NCBI GenBank assembly: GCA_948616425.1
Contig: CAPGBJ010000049.1
Coordinates: 1-26,370, forward strand
Direction: 5' to 3'
DNA from: an uncultured Oscillospiraceae bacterium
GTDB taxonomy: Bacteria > Bacillota > Clostridia > Oscillospirales > Oscillospiraceae
DNA length: 26,370 nt
The stretch's first letter is position 1; each line of letters opens with the position of its first letter. The notes under the pieces are model-generated. The model ran no database searches, was not told the DNA's origin, and saw nothing but the letters and a program-made list of their open reading frames with translations. This document shows, in pieces, positions 1-7,567 of this stretch. Made by a program: the position numbers and the translations under genes.

Positions 1-171
1 CTGGTGTATGGCGGCAATATCACCGAGCCGCTGGAGGGGTGTGCGGGAGTGTGTGCCCGTGTGATTGACGAGGACCTGGACGCCTTTTACCGCGCTGGTC
101 GGGGCGTGTGGCTGAGCCATGTCAAAACTCACGAGCTTGTGACCATGACTGTTGAACGGATGGAGGGCTGA
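1..171 (+). CDS. C-terminal end of a cyclophilin-like (DUF3830-type) protein, partial
   Basis: The reading frame is open from base 1 and stops with TGA at 169-171, so only the last 56 residues are in the window. They include GGNITEPLEG, a VIDEDLDAF stretch and a closing VTMTVERMEG. That pattern resembles the small cyclophilin-fold family (DUF3830) as I remember it, which also forms the N-terminal half of cucumopine synthase. The next gene starts three bases after the stop, so the two are almost certainly co-translated. The family call rests on memory of the motif style, not on an alignment, and no function can be assigned from this fragment. Its position upstream of a histidine ammonia-lyase-like gene hints at an imidazole-related substrate. 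Confidence 0.45.
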   Translation: MVYGGNITEPLEGCAGVCARVIDEDLDAFYRAGRGVWLSHVKTHELVTMTVERMEG

Positions 172-174
172 AAA

Positions 175-693
175 ATGGCGAAACAGTGGATGGAAATCAA
201 AAATGAAATAGAGGATGAGATTGACCGCATCTGGTTTAAGGTCCCTGAAGAGATTGAGATGGCCATGAAGGGCTGTTTTCCCAGCGGCGCCAATGTGGAC
301 GGCTCCGCCTTCGGCGATATGTATTGGCTGACTACGGATACCAACAAGATCGGCCGGCATACGGTAGAGCCGGCCATGTACCGGCTGCTGAGCGATGACC
401 AGGTGTCCCTTGAGGAACTCAAACATTTTTGGAAGTACCTTACAGGTGGGACGGCTACGGTGCTGGGCGGCGTTTCTCAGCCGATCTGTCCCGCTCCCTG
501 GCTGAATCTGGGCGGCGTATGTCGTTTCTACCACGAAATAGCGGATGCTATGGATTCGATTAAAACGAAGGATGAATTCCGGGAAATTCTGTATAGCTGG
601 TTCAACTATTTGACCTGTCTGAACTACTGGGCCCGGGTGAAGTTCCCCTGGGAGATTTTGTGGTACAATTCTTCCATCTACCACAAGGTCTGA
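175..693 (+). CDS. Small helical protein of unknown function, possibly like the cucumopine synthase C-terminal domain
   Basis: This 172-residue soluble protein has no signal peptide or membrane segment. It is rich in predicted helix and tryptophan/tyrosine, with aromatic patches such as FWKYLTGG, YSWFNYLTCLNYWARV and FPWEILWYNSS. The ATG follows the preceding stop by three bases, and the hut-like lyase gene begins 36 bases after it, so the three genes form one operon. The pairing of a cyclophilin-like protein with a helical partner resembles the two halves of cucumopine synthase, which condenses histidine with 2-oxoglutarate. Here the halves would be separate polypeptides. This is an inference from context and general appearance; I do not recognise a catalytic motif. 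It could equally be an uncharacterised accessory subunit. Confidence 0.5.
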   Translation: MAKQWMEIKNEIEDEIDRIWFKVPEEIEMAMKGCFPSGANVDGSAFGDMYWLTTDTNKIGRHTVEPAMYRLLSDDQVSLEELKHFWKYLTGGTATVLGGVSQPICPAPWLNLGGVCRFYHEIADAMDSIKTKDEFREILYSWFNYLTCLNYWARVKFPWEILWYNSSIYHKV

Positions 694-728
694 GCCGGAC
701 GGCTGATCGTTGAAGGAGGAGTTTAATC

Positions 729-2339
729 ATGAACAAGGTAATTTTGAACGGCGCCGATTTGAGCATTGAAGATGTCGTCAAGGTGGCCCGCGAGGGCTAT
801 GGCGTGGAGATTGACACGAAAAGTATGGCCCGCATTGCCGAGGTGCGGGAGTATATGGAGCGGGAGTGGATGCGGGAGGACGCGCCCGCGGTGTATGGAT
901 TCAATACCGGTCTGGGCAAGCACAAGGATTGCAAAGTATCCATCGAGGAGAGCGACCTGCACCAATACCGCACGGTGTTGTCCCACTGCGGCGGTGTGGG
1001 CGAGCCTGCGCCGGAGGATGTGGTCCGTGCGGCCATATGCGTACGGCTGAACGCCTTCTGCCGAGGCGTGTCCGGCCTGCGGCCTGTGGTGGTGGAACGG
1101 CTGGCGGAGCTGCTGAACAGGGGGGTCCATCCTGTGGTGCCTTGGCAAGGCAGCGTGGGCGCCTGCGGCGACCTGGCCCCCATGGCCCACATCGTTTCTG
1201 TACTTATCGGGGTGCCCCAAGCGGAAGCCTTTTACCAGGGCGAACGCATGCCCGCCCAGGAGGCGCTGAAAAAGGCAGGCATTGTCCCTGTGGAGTTCCA
1301 GCTGAAGGCCAAGGATTGCCTGGCCCTGCTAAACGGCACCACCATGTTTGCCGGTATGGCCTGTTTGAACATCCATGACGCGGAACGGCTTTATAAAGTG
1401 TCTGAGATTACCACTGCCCTGTCCCTGGAGGCGGTGCGGGGGGAAACTCGGGCCTTCGACCCTCGCATTCAGAGCGTTCGGCCATATGAGGGGCAAATTA
1501 AGGCCGCAGCCAACGTACTGCGCATGGTAGAGGGCAGCCAACGAGTGACTGAGGACGCCCGTAAGGTGCATCTGGACTACGATGTGATGCACCCCCACTA
1601 TCAGGAGCGGGTACAGGATGTCTATTCTCTGCGATGCATGCCCCAGGTTCAGGGTATCTGCCGTGAGAACCTCACCTATATCAAGCATTTGGTGGAGGTG
1701 GAGATCAATGCGGCCACCGATAATCCTCTCATTTTCCCCAAGGGAGATGGCCACTACGAGTTCCTGTCCGGCGGCAACTTCCACGGGGAACCCACGGGTT
1801 TTGCCATGGATCTGCTGACCATGTCTCTGGCGGAGATTGGCAACATTGCTGACCGCCGGTGTTTCTCTCTGTGCGATCCAACCTTGAGCTACGGCCTGCC
1901 TCTGGCTCTGGCTGGAGAGCCTATCGGTTTGAACTACGGTTATAACATTATCTGCTGCTCCACTTCTGCCCTGGCCTCGGAGAACAAGACCCTGTGCTTC
2001 CCATCGGTATGTGACAACATTCCCACCAAAGCCAACCAGGAGGATCACGTATCTATGGCGCCTTGGTCGGCGCGAAAAGCCCAACTGGCTATTAAGAATT
2101 TGGAGAAGATTCTGGGTATTGAGCTGTTGTTGGCATCTCGGGGCATCTTTATCTCTTCGGAGAAGCTGGGGCAGTTTAAGCTGGGCAAAGGCACTGAAAT
2201 TGCATACAAGATGGTGACAGACCTCGTCCACTTCCAAAAGGAGGATATCTACATGGGCAACCAGTCCAAGGCGACAATTGGTTTGGTAGAGTCTGACGCG
2301 CTGCTCAAAGCGGTGGAGGCCGCTGTGGGCGAGCTGTAA
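729..2339 (+). CDS. Histidine ammonia-lyase-family (MIO) enzyme with Ala-Cys-Gly triad
   Basis: This is a 536-residue member of the aromatic amino acid lyase family, which eliminates ammonia (or another amine) from histidine-like or aromatic amino acids using an MIO group made from an Ala-Ser-Gly triad. Here the triad reads Ala145-Cys146-Gly147 within GSVGACGDLAPMAH. Other landmarks fit histidine ammonia-lyase: Tyr56 in VYGFNTGLG, His86 in LSHCGGVGEP, the QDVYSLRC segment (Arg302) and NQEDHVSMA (Glu438). The Tyr, His and Cys positions all lie +3 relative to Tyr53, His83 and Ser143 of the Pseudomonas enzyme. AAGGAGGAG precedes the ATG. No hutU, hutI or hutG is in the window, so it may not belong to the classical Hut route. 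A related elimination on a modified histidine, such as the ergothionase type, is possible. Confidence 0.85.
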   Translation: MNKVILNGADLSIEDVVKVAREGYGVEIDTKSMARIAEVREYMEREWMREDAPAVYGFNTGLGKHKDCKVSIEESDLHQYRTVLSHCGGVGEPAPEDVVRAAICVRLNAFCRGVSGLRPVVVERLAELLNRGVHPVVPWQGSVGACGDLAPMAHIVSVLIGVPQAEAFYQGERMPAQEALKKAGIVPVEFQLKAKDCLALLNGTTMFAGMACLNIHDAERLYKVSEITTALSLEAVRGETRAFDPRIQSVRPYEGQIKAAANVLRMVEGSQRVTEDARKVHLDYDVMHPHYQERVQDVYSLRCMPQVQGICRENLTYIKHLVEVEINAATDNPLIFPKGDGHYEFLSGGNFHGEPTGFAMDLLTMSLAEIGNIADRRCFSLCDPTLSYGLPLALAGEPIGLNYGYNIICCSTSALASENKTLCFPSVCDNIPTKANQEDHVSMAPWSARKAQLAIKNLEKILGIELLLASRGIFISSEKLGQFKLGKGTEIAYKMVTDLVHFQKEDIYMGNQSKATIGLVESDALLKAVEAAVGEL

Positions 2340-2353
2340 GGAGAATTCATCAC

Positions 2354-2400
2354 AAAAGGACAGCCGGTGGGCGGAGCCATAGCCGACTGTCCTTTTTATA
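2354..2400 (+). terminator. Hairpin between the lyase and hydroxylase genes: terminator or attenuator
   Basis: A perfect 10-bp stem (AAAAGGACAG at 2354-2363 with CTGTCCTTTT at 2387-2396) is followed by more T/A bases, the form of an intrinsic terminator. It lies between the lyase stop and the ribosome site of the hydroxylase FeS subunit. No other promoter is obvious in the gap, so partial read-through could set a lower level of the hydroxylase. Confidence 0.7.
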
Positions 2401-2411
2401 GGAGAAGCAAC

Positions 2412-2921
2412 ATGATCAAACAAGAGCTCGTTGAGATTATGATACTCCTGAACGGGGCTGAGCGGCGGTTTTATGTGGAGCCAAACGAGACGCTGCTGCA
2501 TGTCCTGCGGGAACGAGCCGGCCTGACAGGGGCAAAAAAAGGCTGCGATATGGGGGAGTGCGGGGCCTGCACGGTGATTTTGAATGGTCGGGCAGTGAAT
2601 TCCTGCTGTGTGTTTGCGGTGCAGGCGGACAGAGGGGTGGTAGAAACGATAGAAGGCCTCGGGACGCCAGATCAACCCCATCCGTTGCAGCAGGCGTTCA
2701 TGGATGCGGGGGCCGTTCAATGTGGTTTCTGTACGCCGGGAATGATTATGGCGGCCAAGGCATTGCTGGACCGTGTGCCCCGCCCCAGTCAGGAGGAGAT
2801 ACGGCAGGCGCTGTCCGGCAATCTATGCCGGTGCACAGGGTATCAAAAGATTGAGCAGGCTGTGACGCTGGCGGCAGAGGCCATTGCCGGCTATTCGAGA
2901 GAGGAGCGGGAACGGCTGTGA
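2412..2921 (+). CDS. Molybdenum hydroxylase small subunit, two [2Fe-2S] clusters
   Basis: This is a 169-residue ferredoxin-like subunit of the xanthine dehydrogenase family, which passes electrons between the molybdenum site and the flavin subunit. The N-terminal plant-type cluster ligands are in GCDMGECGACTVILNG followed by NSCC. The C-terminal helical domain carries the second cluster in CGFCTPGM and LCRCTGY. I chose the ATG at 2412 because AGGAGA lies eight bases upstream; an earlier in-frame ATG at 2367 sits inside the terminator hairpin. The stop overlaps the GTG start of the Mo subunit by four bases, so the subunits are translationally coupled. Length and motif order are normal for the family. 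Confidence 0.95.
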   Translation: MIKQELVEIMILLNGAERRFYVEPNETLLHVLRERAGLTGAKKGCDMGECGACTVILNGRAVNSCCVFAVQADRGVVETIEGLGTPDQPHPLQQAFMDAGAVQCGFCTPGMIMAAKALLDRVPRPSQEEIRQALSGNLCRCTGYQKIEQAVTLAAEAIAGYSREERERL

Positions 2922-5191
2922 ACGAATATCAGAATCGGACATTCCAGGCTGTCAATGTCTCGGTGCCCCGGCTGGAATCCATGGAGAAGGCCACTGGCCG
3001 AGCTAAATACACAGATGATCTGCGGCTGCCCAATATGGCCTATGCGGCTCTGGTGCGCAGTCCGTATTCCAGAGCCAGAGTGTTGTCCATCGACACCAGC
3101 GAGGCAGAGAAAATTCCAGGCTATCTGGGCTGTCTGCTGCCTGAGGAGGTACCGGGGGAATATTTCAACTGTTCTGGAAACCCGCCGTCCCCGCTGCTGA
3201 TGCGCGATGAACTGGTTTTGACTAGGGAGCCCAAGGTGCTGGGTGATCGGATTGCCTGCGTGGCAGCTGAGACGGAGGAGATGGCCAGAGCGGCGGCAAA
3301 CGCGGTGCGGATAGAATATGAGGTGCTGACTCCTTACTTGGATATACGCAGTGCGCTGTCAGAAAGCGCAGAACCCTTGCAGCCCCATGTGTCCAGCAAT
3401 GATAATATGATTCAGCGTCGGGAGGTGAGCCAAGGAGACCGGGCCGTAGGGGAGGCGGAGTCGGATATTATTGTGGAAGACCACTTTTCCACACCGCCCA
3501 TGCAGCATGTTACAATTGAACTGACCAGCTGCCTGTGCGATTTCAGTGATGGTGTCCACCTGACAGTTTACAGCACCTCCCAGACAGTTTTTCAGGAGCG
3601 GCGGCTTGTGGCGGAAATCCTGGGGGTTAAGGAGAGCAATGTGCATTTTTCTAAACCCGTTGTGGGAGGTGGATTCGGTGCGCGGCAGCAGCTCCACGCC
3701 CAGCATGTGGCGGCCTTAATGTCCAAAAAGCTGGGGCGTCCGGTCAATTTGTCTTACAACCGGGAGGAGGACCTATATTCCGTAGTGCGCCACGCGTCAG
3801 AGGTTGATCTGCGCATTGGGGCGAGTCAAGATGGAAAATTGCGGCTGTTTGATACCATCTATCGCTTGAATGGAGGGCCCTATACCACGCATACCCCAAC
3901 GGTAGTGGCGGCGGCGGCACGGAAGCTGCAATACAAGGTGCCGAATTATTTCTTTGAAGGTTTGAGTGTCTATACCGACCATATCACTGGCGGGGCTTTT
4001 CGTGGATACGGAAACACCCAGCTGACCTTTGGCCGGGAGATTCTTATGGACCGGCTGGCCCAGTCCCTGGATATGGATCCGGTAGAGTTTCGGCTGCTGA
4101 ACCAGGTGCAGGAGGGGGAGTGCTTTCCTTGCGCCAGCATCCCAGTGAGCAGCAACAATATAGCCAGCTGCGCCCGGCGCTGCCGAGAAATTCAGGCAGA
4201 GATTGATGCCAAGTATCCCCTGATCAATAATGAGGACATCCGACAGGCCTGGGGCGCTGCGTTCAGCTGCCATGGCTCTGGTCCCTCCTCCAAGGAGGGC
4301 CTGAGTTCCGCGGTGGTCATGCTCAACGATGACGCGACCGTCCAGTTGCTGGTGGGTTCTTCCGACATCGGCCAGGGGAGCGAAACCATGGAAAGCCAGA
4401 TCACCGCCGAGTGTCTGGGTATTCCCTTAAGTGATGTGAGGATCACGGCAGCGGATACCAAGATTACCCCCTACGATACGGGCACCTTCGGCAGCAGTCA
4501 GACATTCATCTGCGGCAACGCTGTGACTCGGGCCTGTGGGGATCTGAAGAAGAAGGTGCTAGCCCAGCTGCGGACCATCCGCCCGGAGAGCCGGGTGGAG
4601 GAGCAGGGGCAGGGTTACCTGCTGGACGGCCATCCCCTCAGCTTCCGAGAGGCGGCGCGGGAGGTGATGTTCGACGCCAAAGGCGGCGTGATGATTGGCA
4701 GCGGCACCTATAAGGCGGAGGCCTGTCCCAACCCCTTCTCCGTGTGCTTTGTCAAGGCGGAGTATCACAAAAAATTCAACGCCATCCGGTTGCTGGACAT
4801 CATTCAGGTAGTAGACGTTGGAACCCCCATTAACCGTATGACAGTGGCCGGACAGTTGGAGGGCGGAATTGCCCAAGGGGTGGGTTATGCCCTGTACGAG
4901 CGGCTGGAGATCAATCCTCGCAGCCGCCGGACCCTGTCCTCCGACCTGCTTCACTACCGTATCCCCCAGATGGGGGACATGCCTCGGACCCACGTGGACA
5001 TGGTGGACAGTTACGACCCTTACGGACCGATAGGGGCCAAGAGCGTGGGGGAACTGGCCACAGTACCCGTCGCCCCGGCCATTGTCAATGCGGTGCGCCG
5101 GGCCTGCGGACAGGAGATCAACGGTCTGCCCCTGTGCGACCAGTTCGTAATACTGCCCAGCAGCTGGAAGGAGGCGCGCAATGAAACCTGA
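2918..5191 (+). CDS. Molybdenum hydroxylase large catalytic subunit (xanthine dehydrogenase family)
   Basis: This 757-residue subunit binds the molybdenum-pterin cofactor and carries out hydroxylation or dehydroxylation of an N-heterocycle or aromatic compound. Visible landmarks are the SMEKATGRAKYTDDL entry to the N-terminal domain, VVGGGFGAR and GGAFRGYGNTQ in the cofactor-binding domain, SDIGQGSETM, GTFGSSQTF, and the catalytic glutamate (Glu712) in KSVGELATVPVAPAI. Translation starts at GTG 2918 and overlaps the preceding gene by four bases; the following FAD subunit overlaps its end by eleven. The separate small, large and flavin subunits are the usual arrangement in anaerobes. The substrate cannot be read from the sequence; purine, nicotinate, hydroxybenzoyl-CoA-like or urocanate-like compounds are all open. 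No in-frame TGA suggests selenocysteine. Confidence 0.95.
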   Translation: MNEYQNRTFQAVNVSVPRLESMEKATGRAKYTDDLRLPNMAYAALVRSPYSRARVLSIDTSEAEKIPGYLGCLLPEEVPGEYFNCSGNPPSPLLMRDELVLTREPKVLGDRIACVAAETEEMARAAANAVRIEYEVLTPYLDIRSALSESAEPLQPHVSSNDNMIQRREVSQGDRAVGEAESDIIVEDHFSTPPMQHVTIELTSCLCDFSDGVHLTVYSTSQTVFQERRLVAEILGVKESNVHFSKPVVGGGFGARQQLHAQHVAALMSKKLGRPVNLSYNREEDLYSVVRHASEVDLRIGASQDGKLRLFDTIYRLNGGPYTTHTPTVVAAAARKLQYKVPNYFFEGLSVYTDHITGGAFRGYGNTQLTFGREILMDRLAQSLDMDPVEFRLLNQVQEGECFPCASIPVSSNNIASCARRCREIQAEIDAKYPLINNEDIRQAWGAAFSCHGSGPSSKEGLSSAVVMLNDDATVQLLVGSSDIGQGSETMESQITAECLGIPLSDVRITAADTKITPYDTGTFGSSQTFICGNAVTRACGDLKKKVLAQLRTIRPESRVEEQGQGYLLDGHPLSFREAAREVMFDAKGGVMIGSGTYKAEACPNPFSVCFVKAEYHKKFNAIRLLDIIQVVDVGTPINRMTVAGQLEGGIAQGVGYALYERLEINPRSRRTLSSDLLHYRIPQMGDMPRTHVDMVDSYDPYGPIGAKSVGELATVPVAPAIVNAVRRACGQEINGLPLCDQFVILPSSWKEARNET

Positions 5192-6116
5192 AACTTTGAC
5201 GGAAGTTCTGGCGGCGGGACGGGTGACCTATGTGGGCAGCGGCACCGATCTGATGCCGCTGTTAAAAAACCATGTGCGCAATGACAAAAATCTGTTGTTT
5301 TTGGACCGAGTGTCCGAGCTGAAGGGAATTAAGGAGGCGGATCGGCTTGTGGACATCGGGGCGGGAGAGACCCTGTTTGACATCACCCAAAATGATCTGG
5401 TCCGCACAAAATTGCCCGCCGTCTCCCAAGCGGCGGGGGTGACAGCCTCGCCCCAGATCCGGAACATCGCCACCCTAGGGGGCAATATTATGCAGGACCG
5501 CCGATGCTTCTACTTTAACCAGAGCGAGTTCTGGCGGAGCGGGCTGGAGCTGTGCTTTAAAACAGGCGGGGCTATTTGCCACCAGATTCCCAACTCTCCG
5601 GTATGCCGAGCCATCTACTACTCCGATGTGGCCACAGCCCTGGTGCTGTATGAGGCGGAGGCGGAGATTGTTGAGGATGGCCAGCGCCGGTGGGTGCCGG
5701 TGACGGAACTGATCACCCGGCACAGCACTGCCAACGGCCTGGCTTGCGGGGCACATCTGCCGGTATTGGTGGTGCGGTTTCGGGCCAAGATATCCCCAGC
5801 GGGAGAGCGCGGCGGTTTCTTTAAATATGCCATGCGGACCACCATTGACTTCCCCCTCATCAATTTTGCTCTGAGGTGTGGAGGGGACCGGCCGGCGGCT
5901 TTGATAGCCGGAGCCGTCGCACCAGAGCCGGTGCTGCTGACCGAGACTGCTGCTTTGTTGGATGAGAACGCCTCAGACGAGGAGATTGTCCGCTCCTGCC
6001 AGTTGGAGCTGCAGAAAAAGGCGCTGCCTATTCGCGAGGCCTGTATCCCTCCAGCACGGAAAAAGGATCTTTATCCCTTTGTCGCGGAGCTGCTGAAACT
6101 GAGACAGAAGAGCTGA
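5181..6116 (+). CDS. Molybdenum hydroxylase FAD subunit with a four-cysteine [4Fe-4S]-type loop
   Basis: This 311-residue flavin subunit has the family FAD-binding motifs YVGSGTDLMPLLK near residue 20 and TLGGNIMQ near residue 100, followed by the CO-dehydrogenase-type C-terminal domain. Between them lies a loop with Cys109, Cys125, Cys133 and Cys142, a C-x15-C-x7-C-x8-C pattern. In 4-hydroxybenzoyl-CoA reductase the beta subunit has the same spacing (Cys122, 138, 146, 155, from memory) and binds an extra [4Fe-4S] cluster that feeds electrons towards molybdenum. A reductive, dehydroxylating role is therefore possible. The ATG at 5181 lies within the end of the previous gene behind AAGGAGG. 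The gene ends just before a strong convergent terminator. Confidence 0.93.
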   Translation: MKPETLTEVLAAGRVTYVGSGTDLMPLLKNHVRNDKNLLFLDRVSELKGIKEADRLVDIGAGETLFDITQNDLVRTKLPAVSQAAGVTASPQIRNIATLGGNIMQDRRCFYFNQSEFWRSGLELCFKTGGAICHQIPNSPVCRAIYYSDVATALVLYEAEAEIVEDGQRRWVPVTELITRHSTANGLACGAHLPVLVVRFRAKISPAGERGGFFKYAMRTTIDFPLINFALRCGGDRPAALIAGAVAPEPVLLTETAALLDENASDEEIVRSCQLELQKKALPIREACIPPARKKDLYPFVAELLKLRQKS

Positions 6117-6140
6117 CAGAAATAAAATGGGGTATCAATG

Positions 6141-6178
6141 GGCTGGGGCGCCGCAATAGAAACTGCGGCGCCCCAGCC
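6141..6178. terminator. Bidirectional terminator between convergent operons
   Basis: A 15-bp perfect G+C-rich stem (6141-6155 with 6164-6178, starting GGCTGGGGCGCC) has an eight-base loop. It separates the + strand hydroxylase operon from the - strand mocA end, whose stop codon begins at the next base. T-rich bases follow on the + side and A-rich bases precede it, so it can serve both directions. Confidence 0.85.
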
Positions 6179-6775
6179 TTATTCTGTTTCTTTCATAGTG
6201 AGGCAGGCCTCAAGCCGGTGGATGTCCTGTAGGGTATCACTGTCCCATAGCTCATATTCCTGCCTGGCCTCTACCAAGCGGACATCAGGTTTTTGTTCCC
6301 GAAGAACAGCCGTTCCCCCCTCCTCCCCGGTGAGAGCCATCAGGGCAGGGAAATAGTGACTTGGGAATAGTACCGGACTGCAGGCACAACCCTGAAAGGA
6401 CAATCGCACCACACAGCTCGGCTCTTGCTGAAAGGTATCCAGCATCCGCTCTATACTGTCCTGGGAGCATAGAGGCTGATCCCCCATCAGAAACATGCAG
6501 CCGTCTAGCCCCTCCATCTCCCGGACGCCCAGGCGAATAGTGTCGCTCTGGGGCCCGCCGCCGTACAGCAGGAAGGGGACCCCTTCCTCCCGACACAGGT
6601 CAGCCACAGCCTGGGAGCTGACCACTGCCATAAGGCGGTAAAACCGCGCTCGGGGCAGACGGCGCAGCACGTGGGAAAGAAGGGGGATTCCTGCCAACGG
6701 GTGGAGAAGCTTATTCCCGCCAAAGCGGACGCTCTGTCCTGCGGCCATAATGATGCAACCGACCTTCAACGCCAT
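6179..6775 (-). CDS. mocA: MocA-like molybdenum cofactor nucleotidyltransferase
   Basis: This 198-residue NTP-transferase (MobA-like family) has the nucleotide-binding start GCIIMAAGQSVRFGGNKLL, the metal-site motif FLMGDQPLC, and a C-terminal CSPVLFPSHYFPALMAL block typical of MocA. MocA adds CMP to molybdopterin to give the cytosine dinucleotide form used by xanthine dehydrogenase-family enzymes, which fits the hydroxylase across the terminator. The upstream NTPase gene overlaps its start by ten bases. The first ATG (6775) is only one base from GGAGGG; a TTG two codons later (6769) is better spaced and gives MKVGCIIMAAG, so the true start may be there. Guanylyl rather than cytidylyl transfer cannot be excluded. 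Confidence 0.85.
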   Translation of the reverse strand: MALKVGCIIMAAGQSVRFGGNKLLHPLAGIPLLSHVLRRLPRARFYRLMAVVSSQAVADLCREEGVPFLLYGGGPQSDTIRLGVREMEGLDGCMFLMGDQPLCSQDSIERMLDTFQQEPSCVVRLSFQGCACSPVLFPSHYFPALMALTGEEGGTAVLREQKPDVRLVEARQEYELWDSDTLQDIHRLEACLTMKETE

Positions 6776-7299
6776 CCCTCCGTTTCATCCAGATCCAGCA
6801 GGAAGCAGTCTGTCCGATCCCGGAGACGGCACAAGAAGGGCAGTTCCTCTTTGCGCAGGGCAGCCAACACCCGTTTGTGCTCGAACAGCTGCCACAGGGC
6901 CTGCTGGTAGAGGGGACTGGACTCCTCTAAAAAGCCGATCTCGTCCACGCAGACCCACTCCCCCGGCGCAACTAGAGTGCGGTGAAGCAGCTGCACCCCC
7001 GCTGCGTTCAAGGCGGAGACCTGGGCAACCATCTCCCCGCCGATTCGTCGGCCGATGACGCACCGGCCCGGCCCGGTTCGCTCTTCCAGTGCCACCAGGG
7101 CGGGCAGTCCGTCCGGACCCCGTTCCACGGCGCTACGCACACCAGGAAGCTGCCCAAGGCCGGTAAGTGACTCAATCAGTGTGGTCTTGCCGCAGCCCTT
7201 TTTCCCCGTCACCAGCAGATGACAGCGGCAAGAATGTTGAAAAATGCTCCTGATATAGTTGCTCAGCCATCCGGCCGCAGGCATCCCGGTAGGACTCAT
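6766..7299 (-). CDS. THEP1-like nucleoside-triphosphatase (NTPase_1 family)
   Basis: This is a P-loop NTPase of about 150-177 residues. The Walker A motif is in LLVTGKKGCGKTTL, the Walker B region is VCVDEIGFLEESS, and the closing helix LWQLFEHKRVLAAL fits the NTPase_1/THEP1 family. Members turn up in molybdenum and tungsten cofactor gene clusters, probably in cofactor or metal handling, but their role is not settled. The annotated ATG at 7299 lies well inside the upstream modE-like gene; the homologous region starts only near residue 25, and no well-placed internal ATG exists, so the start is uncertain. Walker A is encoded inside the 3' end of modE in another frame. The stop overlaps mocA. 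Confidence 0.75.
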   Translation of the reverse strand: MSPTGMPAAGWLSNYIRSIFQHSCRCHLLVTGKKGCGKTTLIESLTGLGQLPGVRSAVERGPDGLPALVALEERTGPGRCVIGRRIGGEMVAQVSALNAAGVQLLHRTLVAPGEWVCVDEIGFLEESSPLYQQALWQLFEHKRVLAALRKEELPFLCRLRDRTDCFLLDLDETEGWR

Positions 7300-7567
7300 A
7301 ACGCGTCAACAGCTCCTCTGCTTGGGGGGTCAAAACGCTGCCGCCCCCGCCTTTTCCACCGATGGTTCGCTGGATGAGAGGAAAGTTCAGAGCGGCCTCG
7401 CCACGCTTAACCATTTGGAACGCTTTCGTATAGGCCATGCCCATGCGCTGGGTGGAAGATCGCAGGCTGCCCAACTCCTGAACGCCGCGCAACAGGCGAT
7501 AGGGCCCCTCGCCGAAAAAGCGGTCCCCGTTATCTGTATAAAAGCTCAAACCCAATCGAATTTTCAT
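7172..7567 (-). CDS. modE: ModE-type HTH regulator lacking the molybdate-binding domain
   Basis: This 131-residue protein matches the winged-helix N-terminal domain of ModE: LLRGVQELGSLRSSTQRMGMAYTKAFQMVKRGE, then IGGKGGGGSVLTPQAEELL. Full ModE proteins continue into two molbindin (MOP) domains that sense molybdate; these are absent here. The last ~20 residues are an out-of-frame reading of the THEP1 P-loop and are probably dispensable. The start is supported by GCAGGAG ten bases upstream. Its likely target is the palindrome at 10,668-10,695 on the importer promoter. How it senses metal without a MOP domain is unclear; it may bind molybdate through the short domain, depend on a partner, or respond indirectly. 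Confidence 0.88.
   Translation of the reverse strand: MKIRLGLSFYTDNGDRFFGEGPYRLLRGVQELGSLRSSTQRMGMAYTKAFQMVKRGEAALNFPLIQRTIGGKGGGGSVLTPQAEELLTRYESYRDACGRMAEQLYQEHFSTFLPLSSAGDGEKGLRQDHTD

Noticed and set aside
1329..2720. 463-residue - strand open frame
   Set aside because: It is antisense to the lyase and FeS-subunit genes, which carry strong family motifs; G+C-rich codon use creates the shadow.
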